Notes under the pieces: model-generated
Seen by the model: only the letters and a program-made list of their open reading frames with translations
Told to the model about the DNA's origin: nothing
Databases searched by the model: none
Shown: in pieces, positions 1-10,157 of the stretch
Layout: the number at the start of each line of letters is the position of its first letter
Position numbering within the stretch: position 1 is the first letter of the stretch
Origin: Pedobacter sp. HDW13
GTDB taxonomy: Bacteria > Bacteroidota > Bacteroidia > Sphingobacteriales > Sphingobacteriaceae
Direction of reading: 5' to 3'
Assembly (NCBI RefSeq): GCF_011303555.1
Contig: NZ_CP049868.1
Coordinates: 3,472,001-3,536,000 of the forward strand
DNA length: 64,000 nucleotides
Translations under genes and position numbers: made by a program

Positions 1-524
1 GCAACTGCTCTGCTATATCCTCCATTTTTAATACCTAAAGAAATTACACCACCATATGGACCATATTCCAATATATATAATGTAATAACCGAACCTCCAA
101 ACTCTGGTGCCGAACCAACCTCATCAATTATGCTGGTTGTTGGCACACCATATTGAAGAATTGAAAAAGATTGTGGGGCTTCCTTTTTTGGATCATTAAG
201 AACAGGTGCAGTAACTGGATATTTTGAAGGATTTGCTTTGGTAATCGAATCAATGCGTTTAGCTCTCTTGATATCTTTCTTATTCAATGCCAGTTCAACC
301 GAATTTTGAGGGCATGCGTATGAGACAGACCACTGCCATATATCATAGGTCTCAAGACAAGCGTTAAAAGTAGTCGATGACATTTTTTGATTCAGACTGA
401 TGTTTTTAGTATCAAGTAATTCATCAAAACTGTCTTTAGATTTTTGACAAGATGCAATTATTACAATAAATGCAAAAACTGAAATTGTAATTCCAAAACT
501 TAGGAGGTAATTTGATTTTTTCAT
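1..524 (-). CDS. Hypothetical lipoprotein, C-terminus cut off by window edge
   Basis: Reading on the minus strand from the ATG at 524, the frame stays open to the window edge (about 174 codons). The N-terminus has two lysines, a hydrophobic stretch and then IIASC, a lipoprotein signal with the acylated Cys near residue 26, so the product should be membrane anchored. After the signal come a polar linker, a CLETYDIWQW segment and a Gly/Tyr-rich region (GPYGGVISLG). I recognise no family. It lies just downstream of the O-antigen ligase-like gene in the same orientation, about 40 bp away, and may be co-transcribed with it. The 3' end is missing because the window begins here. Confidence 0.65.
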   Translation of the reverse strand, partial: MKKSNYLLSFGITISVFAFIVIIASCQKSKDSFDELLDTKNISLNQKMSSTTFNACLETYDIWQWSVSYACPQNSVELALNKKDIKRAKRIDSITKANPSKYPVTAPVLNDPKKEAPQSFSILQYGVPTTSIIDEVGSAPEFGGSVITLYILEYGPYGGVISLGIKNGGYSRAV

Positions 525-563
525 GGTTTTTTAGGTAAGGGTTATACTTCTATTATTGAATTT

Positions 564-2347
564 TCATTTAATCAACATTTTTTTTACTTCATTTTTTATG
601 CTATCTACTTCATTTGAAGGTATTTTTACTGGCATGGTCAATATTTCTTGCGCTACAGCATCTGCCTTCTTAAAATCTTTAATTTCGTGATAAAGCCTAA
701 ACAGATTGTATTTTGGGATAAATCTATTAGGTACCATAAAAGAAGCATCTTTGAAGATTTTCTCAGCATTATTATATTGTTTAACGGCCTGGTAAGATTT
801 ACCTAAGTATAGCATTACGTCTAGAGTGACAAACTTATTCCTAAGGTCTTCGAAGATTTTAACACTTTCTGGATACCGGCCATATTGAAATAATGTAACC
901 CCATAATTGTAATTAAAAGCTGGCCGATGGTTTAATTCGTTAGATATTTCTTTATAAACCTTTAACGATATTTCGGGATGAGATTCCATGTGATTTATTG
1001 CTTTCTTCCACCTGGCAGTGGCATTGTATTGTTCTAAACTATAATAGAATAATAAAGAACATAAAATAAATAACAAACCTTTTATTAATAATGTAACCGA
1101 TTTATTTATAGTTACGTATAAATTTAATTCACTTTCTCCGCTAGAGATATAGGCCAGGCACAATAGGAGGACCAAAAATATTGTCGTAGATTGAAAAGTA
1201 AAATAGACAAAAGCCGATAACAAGATTAAAGTTAAGGTAAAGAAAAAGGAATATTCATTCTTATTATGGATGTTTTTCGAAAATTTCCAGATTATTCTGA
1301 TCGTTATAGCCAAACATAAAATACCCATAATGCCATGATCTACAAGTATTTTTAGGTATTCGTTAAGAGGTGAGGATACACTATCAGCGACCATCTTATA
1401 TTTATAAGCGTCTGAAGATAGATTGTTTTTGAAATATGTTGCCTGTTGATCCAGATATGATTTTTCAAATCCACCAGATCCCCATCCTAAAATGGGTTTT
1501 TGCCAAAACATTTCAAAAGAATTTTGCCATATAAAAAGTCTGCCTAATGCTGATGGAACTTTTAAATATATCAAAGTTGTTATTAAGGCTGTTGAAAAAA
1601 TAATTGTCGCTGTAAGCAGTATAACCTTATATCTACTTTTAGAATAAAAGCTTTTTATATATGTACGGAATAAAAATATCAAACTGATGCAGTAGAGAAA
1701 TAATCCAGCTCGGGATTGGGTAGCTAAAACCAATAACAATATGAATGATAGCAGAAAGATATTCCAATAACTAAATATTGAATCTAACTTGTTTTTAGCC
1801 ATGTTAAACCTTATAGGAAGGAATGATGCTAGATAAATAGAAAAAATTCCGGAATGCCTAAAACTTCCGCTAACAGTTAAAGAAATGTCTAAACCATTCA
1901 AGTAGGAGTAAAAAAACTGTACTGCTCCAAGATGAGATGTATATCAAATATTAATATAAAAACCTGAACTACAGAGGAGTAATTGTGTTTTATTAAATAC
2001 TTGAAAGGAAAGTACATTATTAAAATAAAGCTTAATGATAACAAAGAATCATTAAGAAATAAATTTCCCTTCCCTATGTTCCAAATAATATGAATTATAA
2101 GAAACAGAAAAAAAAACACCACTCCCAGATCAATCAGGTTTAATCGTTTTTTTGAATCATTCAATTCTAGTATTAGTATAGGCACAGAGAATAACAATGA
2201 AATAAAAAAGAATAAATAAACATTTGGCAATGCACTCCATTGACTTATTAATGGGTTATTTAGGCAAGCTAAAACTAGCACAAGAAATAGAAATGCCTGA
2301 ATTAAAACAACTCCTTTTTTAGATGTAAAAGAAAAATTATTGAGCAT
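564..2347 (-). pseudogene. O-antigen ligase-like membrane protein with C-terminal TPRs, frame broken
   Basis: Two abutting reading frames form one protein. The 149-residue upstream part (1898-2347) holds several membrane helices. The 445-residue downstream part (564-1901) continues with more helices, the conserved ligase/polymerase segment GWGSGGF, and then soluble TPR-like helices (GKSYQAVKQYNNAEKIF). The downstream part has only a TTG where it begins. Adding one A to the run of seven A at 1910-1916 fuses them into a continuous 594-residue product reading FFYSYLNGLDISL, the usual length for Wzy_C/O-antigen ligase family proteins with TPRs. Such proteins join or polymerise surface glycans at the inner membrane. 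The break is one missing base in a homopolymer: sequencing error, true mutation or phase variation. I favour error because other genes here show the same fault. Confidence 0.75.
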
Positions 2348-2702
2348 AATTCTTTCGTGGATCTAGAGACTAAAGTAGAACTTCGATAGTTCTCCATTCT
2401 GATAGAGATATTGTGATAATTTTGAGCTCTTGGCTGGAAGTTTTTTGATTCATTGAGGGCGTTTAAGTAATTTATTCTAAAGTAGCAAAAGATTGAACAA
2501 TCTCCAAAATATCAGATACCTTACGCTTATGAAATTTATGGAATATGGAATCTTATTTTAATGCTATTGGATCCAGTTGAATTATTTCTTAAAAAACTTT
2601 ATGTGTGATACATAACAACATTCATTTTTTTAGAAAACACTTATTTATCAAAAAAAATATCTAAGTTTTTTCCGAAAAACGATACGCTCAACTCTACTCC
2701 TT
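2348..2702. other. Divergent intergenic region, AT-rich
   Basis: This gap separates the minus-strand ligase gene from the plus-strand lipoprotein and should hold both promoters. I see no ORF, repeat or clear hairpin, and I could not place a convincing TTG/TAnnTTTG Bacteroidota promoter. Confidence 0.4.
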
Positions 2703-3203
2703 GTGAAAATCTCACTGCATTTGATAAAATGCTATATATCAATCTTACTGTTAGTTTTAACATTAACTTCTTGTAAGAAACATTCTTCTATAACTAAAGA
2801 TGAAGAACTACCAGCTGAAACCCAGGTAGGAGCAAATACATTTGGGTGCCTTATTGATGGTAAGGTATACACGCCAGATGGTGTGATTGGTCTGCCGGCA
2901 CTCACAGCCTCAATACAATCTGATATTTTATCCCTTTATTCCAGAAGAAAAAGCACTAATGAAGGAGTTGGTTTACCAGTTAGAAATATGGTAGCCACAG
3001 GCGAGTATCCAATTACTTCCGAAACGACGTATAGCGGTTTTGATGCTGCTTACCCTGCCATTGAAGGAAAAATAATCATCACCAAGTACGATAAGGTCAA
3101 AAATATTATTTCTGGACGATTTTACTTTACTGGCAAAAATGCCTCTACAGGAAAGCTAATCTCTGTCACAAATGGGCGGTTCGACATTAATTTCACGAAC
3201 TAA
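2703..3203 (+). CDS. Small lipoprotein, DUF6252-like
   Basis: This 166-residue protein starts at GTG 2703; no in-frame ATG lies upstream. It has a lipoprotein signal (LTLTSCKK, Cys at about residue 24). The mature part contains GCLIDGKVYTPDG and ends with GRFDINFTN, the pattern of small Bacteroidota lipoproteins in the DUF6252 group, a beta-rich fold of unknown function. It stands alone: the left neighbour is divergent, and a REP-like repeat follows before the convergent efflux operon. The function is unknown. Confidence 0.6.
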   Translation: MKISLHLIKCYISILLLVLTLTSCKKHSSITKDEELPAETQVGANTFGCLIDGKVYTPDGVIGLPALTASIQSDILSLYSRRKSTNEGVGLPVRNMVATGEYPITSETTYSGFDAAYPAIEGKIIITKYDKVKNIISGRFYFTGKNASTGKLISVTNGRFDINFTN

Positions 3204-3260
3204 AAAATACCATAAATATTTATCCAAAATGGTCTTATTTCTGTTATTGTTTAAAAAACT

Positions 3261-3347
3261 CTAGTTCTTAAGATTTTGAATCCATTTATGGCATCGTTTA
3301 TTTAATATTGAGGTTAAAAGCCTGGATTGCAAATCCCGACTAACTGG
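3261..3347. repeat. REP-like repeat, copy A
   Basis: About 87 bp that matches copies at 12121-12199 and 16031-16142. Shared blocks are ctagttctt, a ttttgaatcc-like block, and the end block tgcaaatcccgactaact. It lies between the convergent lipoprotein gene and the RND operon. Further short inverted repeats follow to about 3470 (for example gggtgaacgttgcccaccc). It could act as a terminator or be a passively moved palindromic unit. Confidence 0.7.
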
Positions 3348-3503
3348 ATTATAGTAACGGTAAGGCTTACAGCATTGGAGAAGCTGTAATGAAGCGAAAA
3401 TGCAGAAGCGGCTCGAGTGTGTAGTGAGGGGTATCCAATAGGGTGAACGTTGCCCACCCTATATAGATCAACCTTAAAGATAGCAAGAGAAATGCTTAAA
3501 TAT

Positions 3504-4916
3504 TTATTCTACGCCACCACCTAGCGATCGGTAGAGATCGATTATGGCATTGAACTGATCGCGTTTGATCTCCGTTCTTTCCAACTCGTTCTGTAAACTG
3601 TTGTTTTGTGCTACAATTACTTCCAGATAAGTTGCCATTCCGCTCTTAAAGAGTAGCATCGCATCACGACCTGCTTTTTCGAGCGCAGTCCTTTTTTCGT
3701 CAACAAGCAACGAACGTTCCTCTGCATATTTCGATTTCACTAATGCATCCGATACCTCGCCAACGGCTGTCATCACCGAAAGCCTAAACTGTTCTGCCGA
3801 TTTCTGCTGTTCGAGTTGCGCAATTTCGTAGGCCGTTCTTAATTCCTTTTTGCGGAAGATAGGCTGAGCAATATTGCCAGCGAAGTTTCTTGCCAGCGAA
3901 CCTGGTAGGTCAAACCAGTTATTAAATTTAAATGAGTTCATGCCTACAGAAGGAGTGAGGCTGAATGCCGGAAACATGGCTGCTTTAGCCAAGCCTGTAT
4001 TGGCATTTGCAGCCGTCACCGCATATTCAGCAGCTTTAATATCTGGCCGGCGGGCAAGCAAATTTGCGGGTACCCCTGTTGGGAATAATTTGGTACGAAC
4101 CAATTCAGCCCTGTCTGATGCTCTTTCAATCTGGTCTGGGAATTTTCCGCAGAGAATACTCAATGCATTTTCCTGTACTTCTATATTCAGTTTTGTTAAG
4201 GGAACAAGCAGTTCGGCCGTTTTTTTCTGTGCCTCTGCCTGGGCTACCGCCAAAGAATTAACCTGTGCTGATTTAAACTGGATACGGATCATTTTCAGTG
4301 TACTATCGCTCAATGCAGTGTTCCGCTCAGCAACCTTTAACTGCTCATCCAAAGTGATCAGGTTATTATAACTTTGTGCTACCTGTGCTACAATTCTGGT
4401 TCTTAAGGCCTCCAGGTTTTCTTTTTGCATCAGGTAGTTTGCTTTAGCCCCAGCTTTTTGCATTTTTACCTTGCCCCATATATCGGCCTCCCAGGATAGG
4501 GAAAGTGTGGCATTGAAATCATCCAGGTACCGCTCGCCCGTAAACTGTTGATTTAATGATCCGTTAAGCGAATTCTTTGAAGGGAAATTCCTGGATGCAC
4601 CAATGGCCAGATCGAGCGAGGGAATCAACCCCAGCTTGGCCTGTTTGTAAGTAAGGTTAACCTGTTCGAGGTTTAACATGGCTACGGATACATCCATGTT
4701 TTTTACCACCGCCTGGTTAATCAGTTCAACCAGTTTTGGGTCCTGAAAAAAAGTTTTCCATGGCAGTAGCACCGTATCGCCGGTTACCGAAATTTGTTGC
4801 CTGTAAACCACAGGGGTTTCTATTGCCGGACGACTGTATTTTCTACCCACAGCACAAGAGCTGAGGTAAAGGGCTGTACCGAGCAGCAGATATATATTGA
4901 TTTTAGCTAATTTCAT
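3504..4916 (-). CDS. RND efflux outer-membrane lipoprotein (TolC/OprM/NodT family)
   Basis: This 470-residue outer-membrane factor forms the exit duct of the tripartite pump encoded just upstream. A lipoprotein signal ends in LSSC (Cys 21). Two outer-membrane-efflux repeats follow, with the typical long helices, the ANLLARRPDI segment that starts the second repeat, and AAMFPAFSLTPSVG. Length and order fit NodT-family factors. The start lies 8 bp after the pump gene stop, so the genes are one operon. Family assignment is firm; the exported substrate cannot be told from sequence. Confidence 0.93.
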   Translation of the reverse strand: MKLAKINIYLLLGTALYLSSCAVGRKYSRPAIETPVVYRQQISVTGDTVLLPWKTFFQDPKLVELINQAVVKNMDVSVAMLNLEQVNLTYKQAKLGLIPSLDLAIGASRNFPSKNSLNGSLNQQFTGERYLDDFNATLSLSWEADIWGKVKMQKAGAKANYLMQKENLEALRTRIVAQVAQSYNNLITLDEQLKVAERNTALSDSTLKMIRIQFKSAQVNSLAVAQAEAQKKTAELLVPLTKLNIEVQENALSILCGKFPDQIERASDRAELVRTKLFPTGVPANLLARRPDIKAAEYAVTAANANTGLAKAAMFPAFSLTPSVGMNSFKFNNWFDLPGSLARNFAGNIAQPIFRKKELRTAYEIAQLEQQKSAEQFRLSVMTAVGEVSDALVKSKYAEERSLLVDEKRTALEKAGRDAMLLFKSGMATYLEVIVAQNNSLQNELERTEIKRDQFNAIIDLYRSLGGGVE

Positions 4917-4924
4917 TTTAAAAT

Positions 4925-7900
4925 TTACTTTGCTTGAACCTTGTGTTCTTCTTTCTTTATTGATATCTTTTCTTGCAGGAACTGGAAAAGGATGTATAAT
5001 AATGGAATTACGAATACACCTAATATTACCCCGCTAAGCATACCTATGGCAGCTCCGGTACTGATTGATCTGTTACCCATGGCAGAGCCACCTGTTGCGG
5101 TCATTAATGGGATCATCCCCACAATAAATGCGAGTGAGGTCATAATAATCGGGCGTAATCTTGATTTTGCCCCATCGATAGCCGATTCGACAATACTTAA
5201 TCCCGACGCCCTTCGTTGAACAGCAAACTCTACAATCAGGATTGCGTTTTTGGCCAGTAGCCCCACAAGCATAATCAAACCTACCTGTACATAAATGTTG
5301 TTATCTAAGCCAATGGTCTTAATTGCTGCAAAAGCACCAAGTACGCCCGTTGGGATAGAAAGCAGCACCGAAAGCGGTAACAGATAACTTTCATATTGGG
5401 CAGCCAATAAAAAGTATACAAAAAGCAGGCATAATCCGAGGATCATTACCGTTTGGTTGCCTGATGATTTTTCCTCCAGGCTTAAGCCTGTCCATTCGTA
5501 ACCATAATCGGTAGGTAATGTATTGAGTACGTTCTTTTCGAGCGTTTCCATAATCTGTCCGCTACTCGCATCCGGATTGCCCACCACACTGATGGTTAAT
5601 GCGTTGAAAAGATTGTACCTGGATAATGATTCAGGTCCATATACCTTGTGCATTTTTACCAGGGATTTTACGGGTACCATCTGGTTCTGATCGTTGCGGA
5701 CAAAGATCTCGTTAAAGGCATCTTCATCAGTTCTGAATACACCTTCGGCCTTAACGTTTACGCGGTAGAATTTTCCGAACCGGGTAAAGTTCATGCTCTG
5801 GTCGCCAGAAAAGTAGGTTTGGATGGTATTCATCATCCCACTGATATTTACGCCCATCTGGTTGGCCTTATCTTCGTCAACATCGAGTTCTAATTGCGGG
5901 TAATCGGTTCTAAAAGTAGTATAGGCGTACTGAACGCCTGGTTGCTGCATAATCTGGCCGATCAGCTTATCCGACATGGCTTTTAAAGCAGCAGGATCTT
6001 TTCCAGATTTGTCCTGAAGCACAATCTCTGATCCGCTGGTTACTCCATAACCTTCTACCGGAGGGCTTCTGAATGCCATAAGACTCCCTTCTTTAATTTC
6101 TGCAAACTGGCCGGTTAGCGAAGCCATGATCTGATCTATATCCTTTACTTCGCCGCGTTCTTCCTTTGGTTTTAACTTAACGAAACCCATGGCATAAGCA
6201 GGACTTGCACTGTTAGAGAGGATATTGAAGCCGGTAATCGAGGTACTTGTTTGTACTGATGGCGTTTTAGAAAGGATAGTATCAATTCTTTTAGTTACCG
6301 CTGTGGTACGGCCAAGGCCGGTTCCTGGAGGCATGCTCAAACTAAAGATTATAAAGCCATCATCTTCCATGGGTACAAAACTTTTTGGCGTACTCATCAT
6401 CAGCCATGCAGCAAGGCCTGTAACTACGAGTACCAAACCGGCACCTAACCATTTCTTATTAATCAGAAATTTAAGCCCTTTGATGTATTTTCCCGTCAGG
6501 TTATCGAACCCCGAATTGAAGGCGATAAAGAAACGTTTCTTAAAACCTGGTTTTTCTGCTTTTTCTCCGTGGGCACCTGCGTGGTTATTTTTTAACAGCA
6601 GTGCGCATAGGGCAGGGGTTAAGGTTAAGGCATTAACTGCCGATATAATAATTGCGATGGCAAGGGTATAGGCAAACTGTTTGTAAAAAATACCTGATGA
6701 ACCTGTCATAAAGCCAATTGGGATAAATACGGCCGACATTACCAGTGTAATGGAAATAACCGCCCCGGTAATTTCGCCCATGGCACTGTGGGTAGCTTCT
6801 TTACCGGTCATATCCGAACCTTCCATTTTTGCATGCACAGCTTCTACCACTACAATGGCATCATCAACCACAATACCAATGGCCAGCACAAGTGCAAACA
6901 GGGTAAGTACGTTAATGGTAAAACCAAATGCCAGCAGGAAGAAAAATGTGCCCAGTATGGCAACCGGAACCGCAATAGCCGGAATAATTGTTGAACGCAA
7001 ATCCTGCAAGAAAATAAACACTACAATGAAAACCAGTATAAACGCCTCAATGAGGGTGTGTTTTACCTGACCTGTAGCCTCATCCAAACGTTCTTTGGAA
7101 CTTAATAAGCTGGTGTGCGAAATGCCGGGAGGAAATGATTTTGCCGCTTTTGCAAGTTCGGCCCTTACACCAATTTCAATCTCGTTTGCATTTGAACCTG
7201 TAGTTTGGAGAATGGCTACGGTAACTGCATTTTTTCCGTTAGAGGTAGAGTTACCGCTGTAGCTCAATGAACCAAACTCTATCCTGGCCACATCTTTTAA
7301 ACGTACCAAATCTCTGCCGTTCCGTTTTATCACAATGTTCTCGTATTCTTCGGGCTGGTTTTTCTTTCCTTTGTAGCGCATTACATATTCAAGTGCTGCG
7401 TCTGATTCTTCACCCAGTTTTCCGGGGGCAGATTCGATACTTTGGCTGGCAATGGCCTGGTTCACATCATCCGGAATCAGGTTGTAACTTGCCATTTTCT
7501 GTGGGTTTAGCCATACCCGCATCGAATAATCTTTTTGGCCGAATACCTGCGCCTGGCCAACTCCGGGCACTCTTTTGATGCCTGGAATTAGGTTAATGTT
7601 CACATAGTTTTGCAAAAAAAGCTCATCATATTTCTTATTGTCATCCGTATAGATGTTGAAGATCATGATCATACTGTTTTGCTGCTTGGAAGTGGTAAGC
7701 CCCATCCGAATCACTTCCTGTGGAAGGATCGGGGTAGCTTGTTGCACACGATTTTGCACGTTTACAGCCGCCTGGTCGGGATTAACGCCCTGTTTAAAAA
7801 TCACAGAGATCGAGAAGGTACCATCATTACTTGCAGTAGATTTGATGTACTGCATATTCTCAACGCCGTTAATCTGCTCTTCCAGTGGGGTTACCACCGA

Positions 7901-8077
7901 GCGGATTACAGCCTCACTGTTACCTCCCGGATAACTGCCCGATACCATTACTGTAGGCGGAGAGATATCAGGAAACCTGGTTACGGGTAAGCGCGTTAAA
8001 CCGATGATACCCAGAATGAGGAGCACCACGGAAATAACCGTAGCCATTACGGGCCTATCTATTATCTTTTTTAACAT
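4925..8077 (-). CDS. RND multidrug efflux permease (AcrB/MexB, HAE1 type)
   Basis: A 1050-residue inner-membrane proton/drug antiporter of normal family length. It starts MLKKIIDRPVMATVISVVLL, the classic first helix. It contains the pore-domain repeats, VLAIGIVVDDAIVVVE in TM4 with the two proton-relay aspartates, and GLLAKNAILIVEFA in the second half. Twelve membrane helices and two large periplasmic loops are implied. It sits between the fusion-protein gene (20 bp upstream) and the outer-membrane factor gene (8 bp downstream). The LytTR-type regulator pair upstream in the same orientation is a plausible controller, by inference only. Confidence 0.96.
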   Translation of the reverse strand: MLKKIIDRPVMATVISVVLLILGIIGLTRLPVTRFPDISPPTVMVSGSYPGGNSEAVIRSVVTPLEEQINGVENMQYIKSTASNDGTFSISVIFKQGVNPDQAAVNVQNRVQQATPILPQEVIRMGLTTSKQQNSMIMIFNIYTDDNKKYDELFLQNYVNINLIPGIKRVPGVGQAQVFGQKDYSMRVWLNPQKMASYNLIPDDVNQAIASQSIESAPGKLGEESDAALEYVMRYKGKKNQPEEYENIVIKRNGRDLVRLKDVARIEFGSLSYSGNSTSNGKNAVTVAILQTTGSNANEIEIGVRAELAKAAKSFPPGISHTSLLSSKERLDEATGQVKHTLIEAFILVFIVVFIFLQDLRSTIIPAIAVPVAILGTFFFLLAFGFTINVLTLFALVLAIGIVVDDAIVVVEAVHAKMEGSDMTGKEATHSAMGEITGAVISITLVMSAVFIPIGFMTGSSGIFYKQFAYTLAIAIIISAVNALTLTPALCALLLKNNHAGAHGEKAEKPGFKKRFFIAFNSGFDNLTGKYIKGLKFLINKKWLGAGLVLVVTGLAAWLMMSTPKSFVPMEDDGFIIFSLSMPPGTGLGRTTAVTKRIDTILSKTPSVQTSTSITGFNILSNSASPAYAMGFVKLKPKEERGEVKDIDQIMASLTGQFAEIKEGSLMAFRSPPVEGYGVTSGSEIVLQDKSGKDPAALKAMSDKLIGQIMQQPGVQYAYTTFRTDYPQLELDVDEDKANQMGVNISGMMNTIQTYFSGDQSMNFTRFGKFYRVNVKAEGVFRTDEDAFNEIFVRNDQNQMVPVKSLVKMHKVYGPESLSRYNLFNALTISVVGNPDASSGQIMETLEKNVLNTLPTDYGYEWTGLSLEEKSSGNQTVMILGLCLLFVYFLLAAQYESYLLPLSVLLSIPTGVLGAFAAIKTIGLDNNIYVQVGLIMLVGLLAKNAILIVEFAVQRRASGLSIVESAIDGAKSRLRPIIMTSLAFIVGMIPLMTATGGSAMGNRSISTGAAIGMLSGVILGVFVIPLLYILFQFLQEKISIKKEEHKVQAK

Positions 8078-8097
8078 GTTTTCTTTTTTTAAGCTGA

Positions 8098-9239
8098 TTA
8101 TTTCTTTGATAAATCGCCTTTTGCAGGAGTTGGAGTTACTTTCATGCCATGGTTAAGGTTGTCGATGTTGTTGAGGGCAATCCTGTCACCTGCTTTAAGC
8201 CCCGAGGAGATGATATAATCGTTACCCGAATGGCCTGCAATTTCAATAGGTTTCATTTCTACCTGGTTACTGTCGCCAAGAACAAATACAAAAAGTTTGT
8301 CTTGAATATCTTTAACACCTGCCATAGGCACCCTTAAAGTTGAACTGATGTTCCGGCTCAGGATAATCCTTGCCGAGCCACCTGAACGCAGCATTTTATC
8401 GGGATTGGGAAAAATTGCTTTTAAGGCCATAGTGCCGGTAGATTGCTCGATGTTTCCACTGGCCAGTTCCAGGGTACCGGTATGGTCGAATATTTTTCCA
8501 TCAGCCATTACCATATCTACCTTGTTGCCTGCGATACCCGATTTTTTGTCTTTGGTGTAAGAGATAAAATCGGCCTCACTCATAGAGAAATAAACAAAAA
8601 CCTGATTGATATCAGATAATGAGGTTAATGGTGCAGTATCTGAAGGAGTTACCAGGTTGCCTATGCGATTGGGAATCCTGCCGATATATCCACTAACTGG
8701 TGCTTTAATTACAGCAAAATTTGCATTAATCTTTGATGAGCCTAATGCTGCCCTTGCCTGTAATACCTGCGCGGTGGCCGATTCGTATTGTGCCTGGGCA
8801 GTTTCTAACTGTAAAGGCGAAACAACTTTACCCTCAACCAGCGAGCGGATTTTTTCTACTTCTATCTTCGCTGTTGCCTGTGCTGCCTGCGCGGCTTTTA
8901 AACTGGCCTGACTGTTGTTTACCTGCTCCTGAAAAACATCACCCTTTATTTTAAAAAGCGCTTGTCCCTTAGTTACGTAGTCGCCTTCTTTTACATAAAT
9001 CTGCTCCAGATAGCCTGATACCTGCGCTTTGATATCTACATTCACAGTACCTTCAATGGTACCCGGATACTTTTTTTCGAGGCTTGCAGCCGCTGGTTCA
9101 ATGGTAAGGAAATCTACCTTGATGACCTGCTGCAGGGGGCTTCTTCTTGCTTGCTCCCGCATGATGCGGCCATTACCGATATCGCAATAAGCAGGAAAAA
9201 CCTGACTATATTTGCTGCCTGAATCTTCTGTTTTATCAT
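8098..9239 (-). CDS. RND periplasmic adaptor lipoprotein (AcrA/MexA family), N-terminus frameshifted
   Basis: The intact 354-residue frame (8098-9162) has the biotinyl-lipoyl-like segment (VSGYLEQIYVKEGDYV), a coiled-coil hairpin rich in Ala and Gln, the second lipoyl half (APVSGYIGRI) and beta-barrel domains, so it links the pump to its outer-membrane duct. It lacks a signal as it stands. The next frame upstream begins at ATG 9239 and encodes a clean lipoprotein signal ending MAASCGSKQEE. Adding one G to the run of five at 9135-9139 joins the two into a 380-residue adaptor, the normal length. The true start is therefore 9239 and the break is a one-base homopolymer loss. It is first in the RND operon. 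Confidence 0.9.
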
Positions 9240-9401
9240 TTCGATATATCTTTTTTTACGGTGCAAAAGAAGATATAATGGCAAAGGTTTTTAAGTGAAA
9301 TCTAACTCAAGTGTCTTAAATGAGGTTTGAAACGAAACCGTGTCTTCCTGAAACGTTATCTGATTATTCCACTTGTGCTCACAAATCAGCCTTTCTGATA
9401 A

Positions 9402-10157
9402 CTAAAAAGAAATCCAGTCTTTTAATGATGCTGCTTTTTCCCTGCTAACAATTACCTCAGCAGTATTTCCTTTTAGAATGACTTTGAGTTTCCCGTTAAA
9501 ATAGTTTAATATCTGTTTTACTGAATCGATATGGATAATAAATTGTCTGTTGGCACGAAAAAACAGTTTAGGATCAAGTTGTTGCTCCAGTTCCTCCATG
9601 GTATGCTGGAGGATGGCTTCTGCGCTGTTAAGCAGGTGTGCTGTGGCAATCCTATGTTCAAGAGATATGAAGCAGATTTCGTTTACCGGTACTACTTTAT
9701 AGCCGTCTTTAAAGGGCAACAGAAATTTACTTCTAAACTCTTTTGGCCTTAGTAGTTCCATTAAGCGCCCCATTGTAGTGGTATCATAAGGGTTGCCCGA
9801 ATGTGATCTAACCTTATTAAGGGCTTTCTCCAGTTCCTCGGTTTCGATGGGTTTGAGTAGGTAGTCAATGCCATTGTGCCTGAATGCCTGTAAGGCATAC
9901 TCGTCATAAGCGGTGGTAAAAATAACCGGGCAGTTGATTGCTACTTTTGAAAAAATATCAAAGCTTAGTCCATCAGATAACCTGATGTCCATCATCACAA
10001 GATCGGGCGGGGGATTGGCATTAAACCAATCAACGCTGTCGGCAATACTATCTAATACGGTCAGAATATTGGCTTCTGGGGCCAATGTTCTAATTAGGCG
10101 TACCAAACGATCTGCATTTGGTTTTTCGTCTTCAATTATAACGAGTTTATTGATCAT
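9402..10157 (-). CDS. LytTR-family response regulator
   Basis: This 251-residue protein has an N-terminal receiver domain (VIIEDEKPN acidic pair, phospho-acceptor Asp in DLVMMDIRLSDG, Lys in LLKPIE) and a C-terminal LytTR DNA-binding domain (FLLPFKDGYKVVPVNEICFI). It should act as the transcription factor partner of the histidine kinase whose gene overlaps it by 11 bp upstream. It lies about 160 bp upstream of the RND operon in the same orientation, so regulation of efflux is a reasonable inference, not shown. Confidence 0.93.
   Translation of the reverse strand: MINKLVIIEDEKPNADRLVRLIRTLAPEANILTVLDSIADSVDWFNANPPPDLVMMDIRLSDGLSFDIFSKVAINCPVIFTTAYDEYALQAFRHNGIDYLLKPIETEELEKALNKVRSHSGNPYDTTTMGRLMELLRPKEFRSKFLLPFKDGYKVVPVNEICFISLEHRIATAHLLNSAEAILQHTMEELEQQLDPKLFFRANRQFIIHIDSVKQILNYFNGKLKVILKGNTAEVIVSREKAASLKDWISF

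Noticed and set aside
1910..1916. Phase variation of the O-antigen ligase at the seven-A run
   Set aside because: Possible in principle, but the same one-base shortage affects many unrelated genes here, including short runs of three, so error is the simpler reading.
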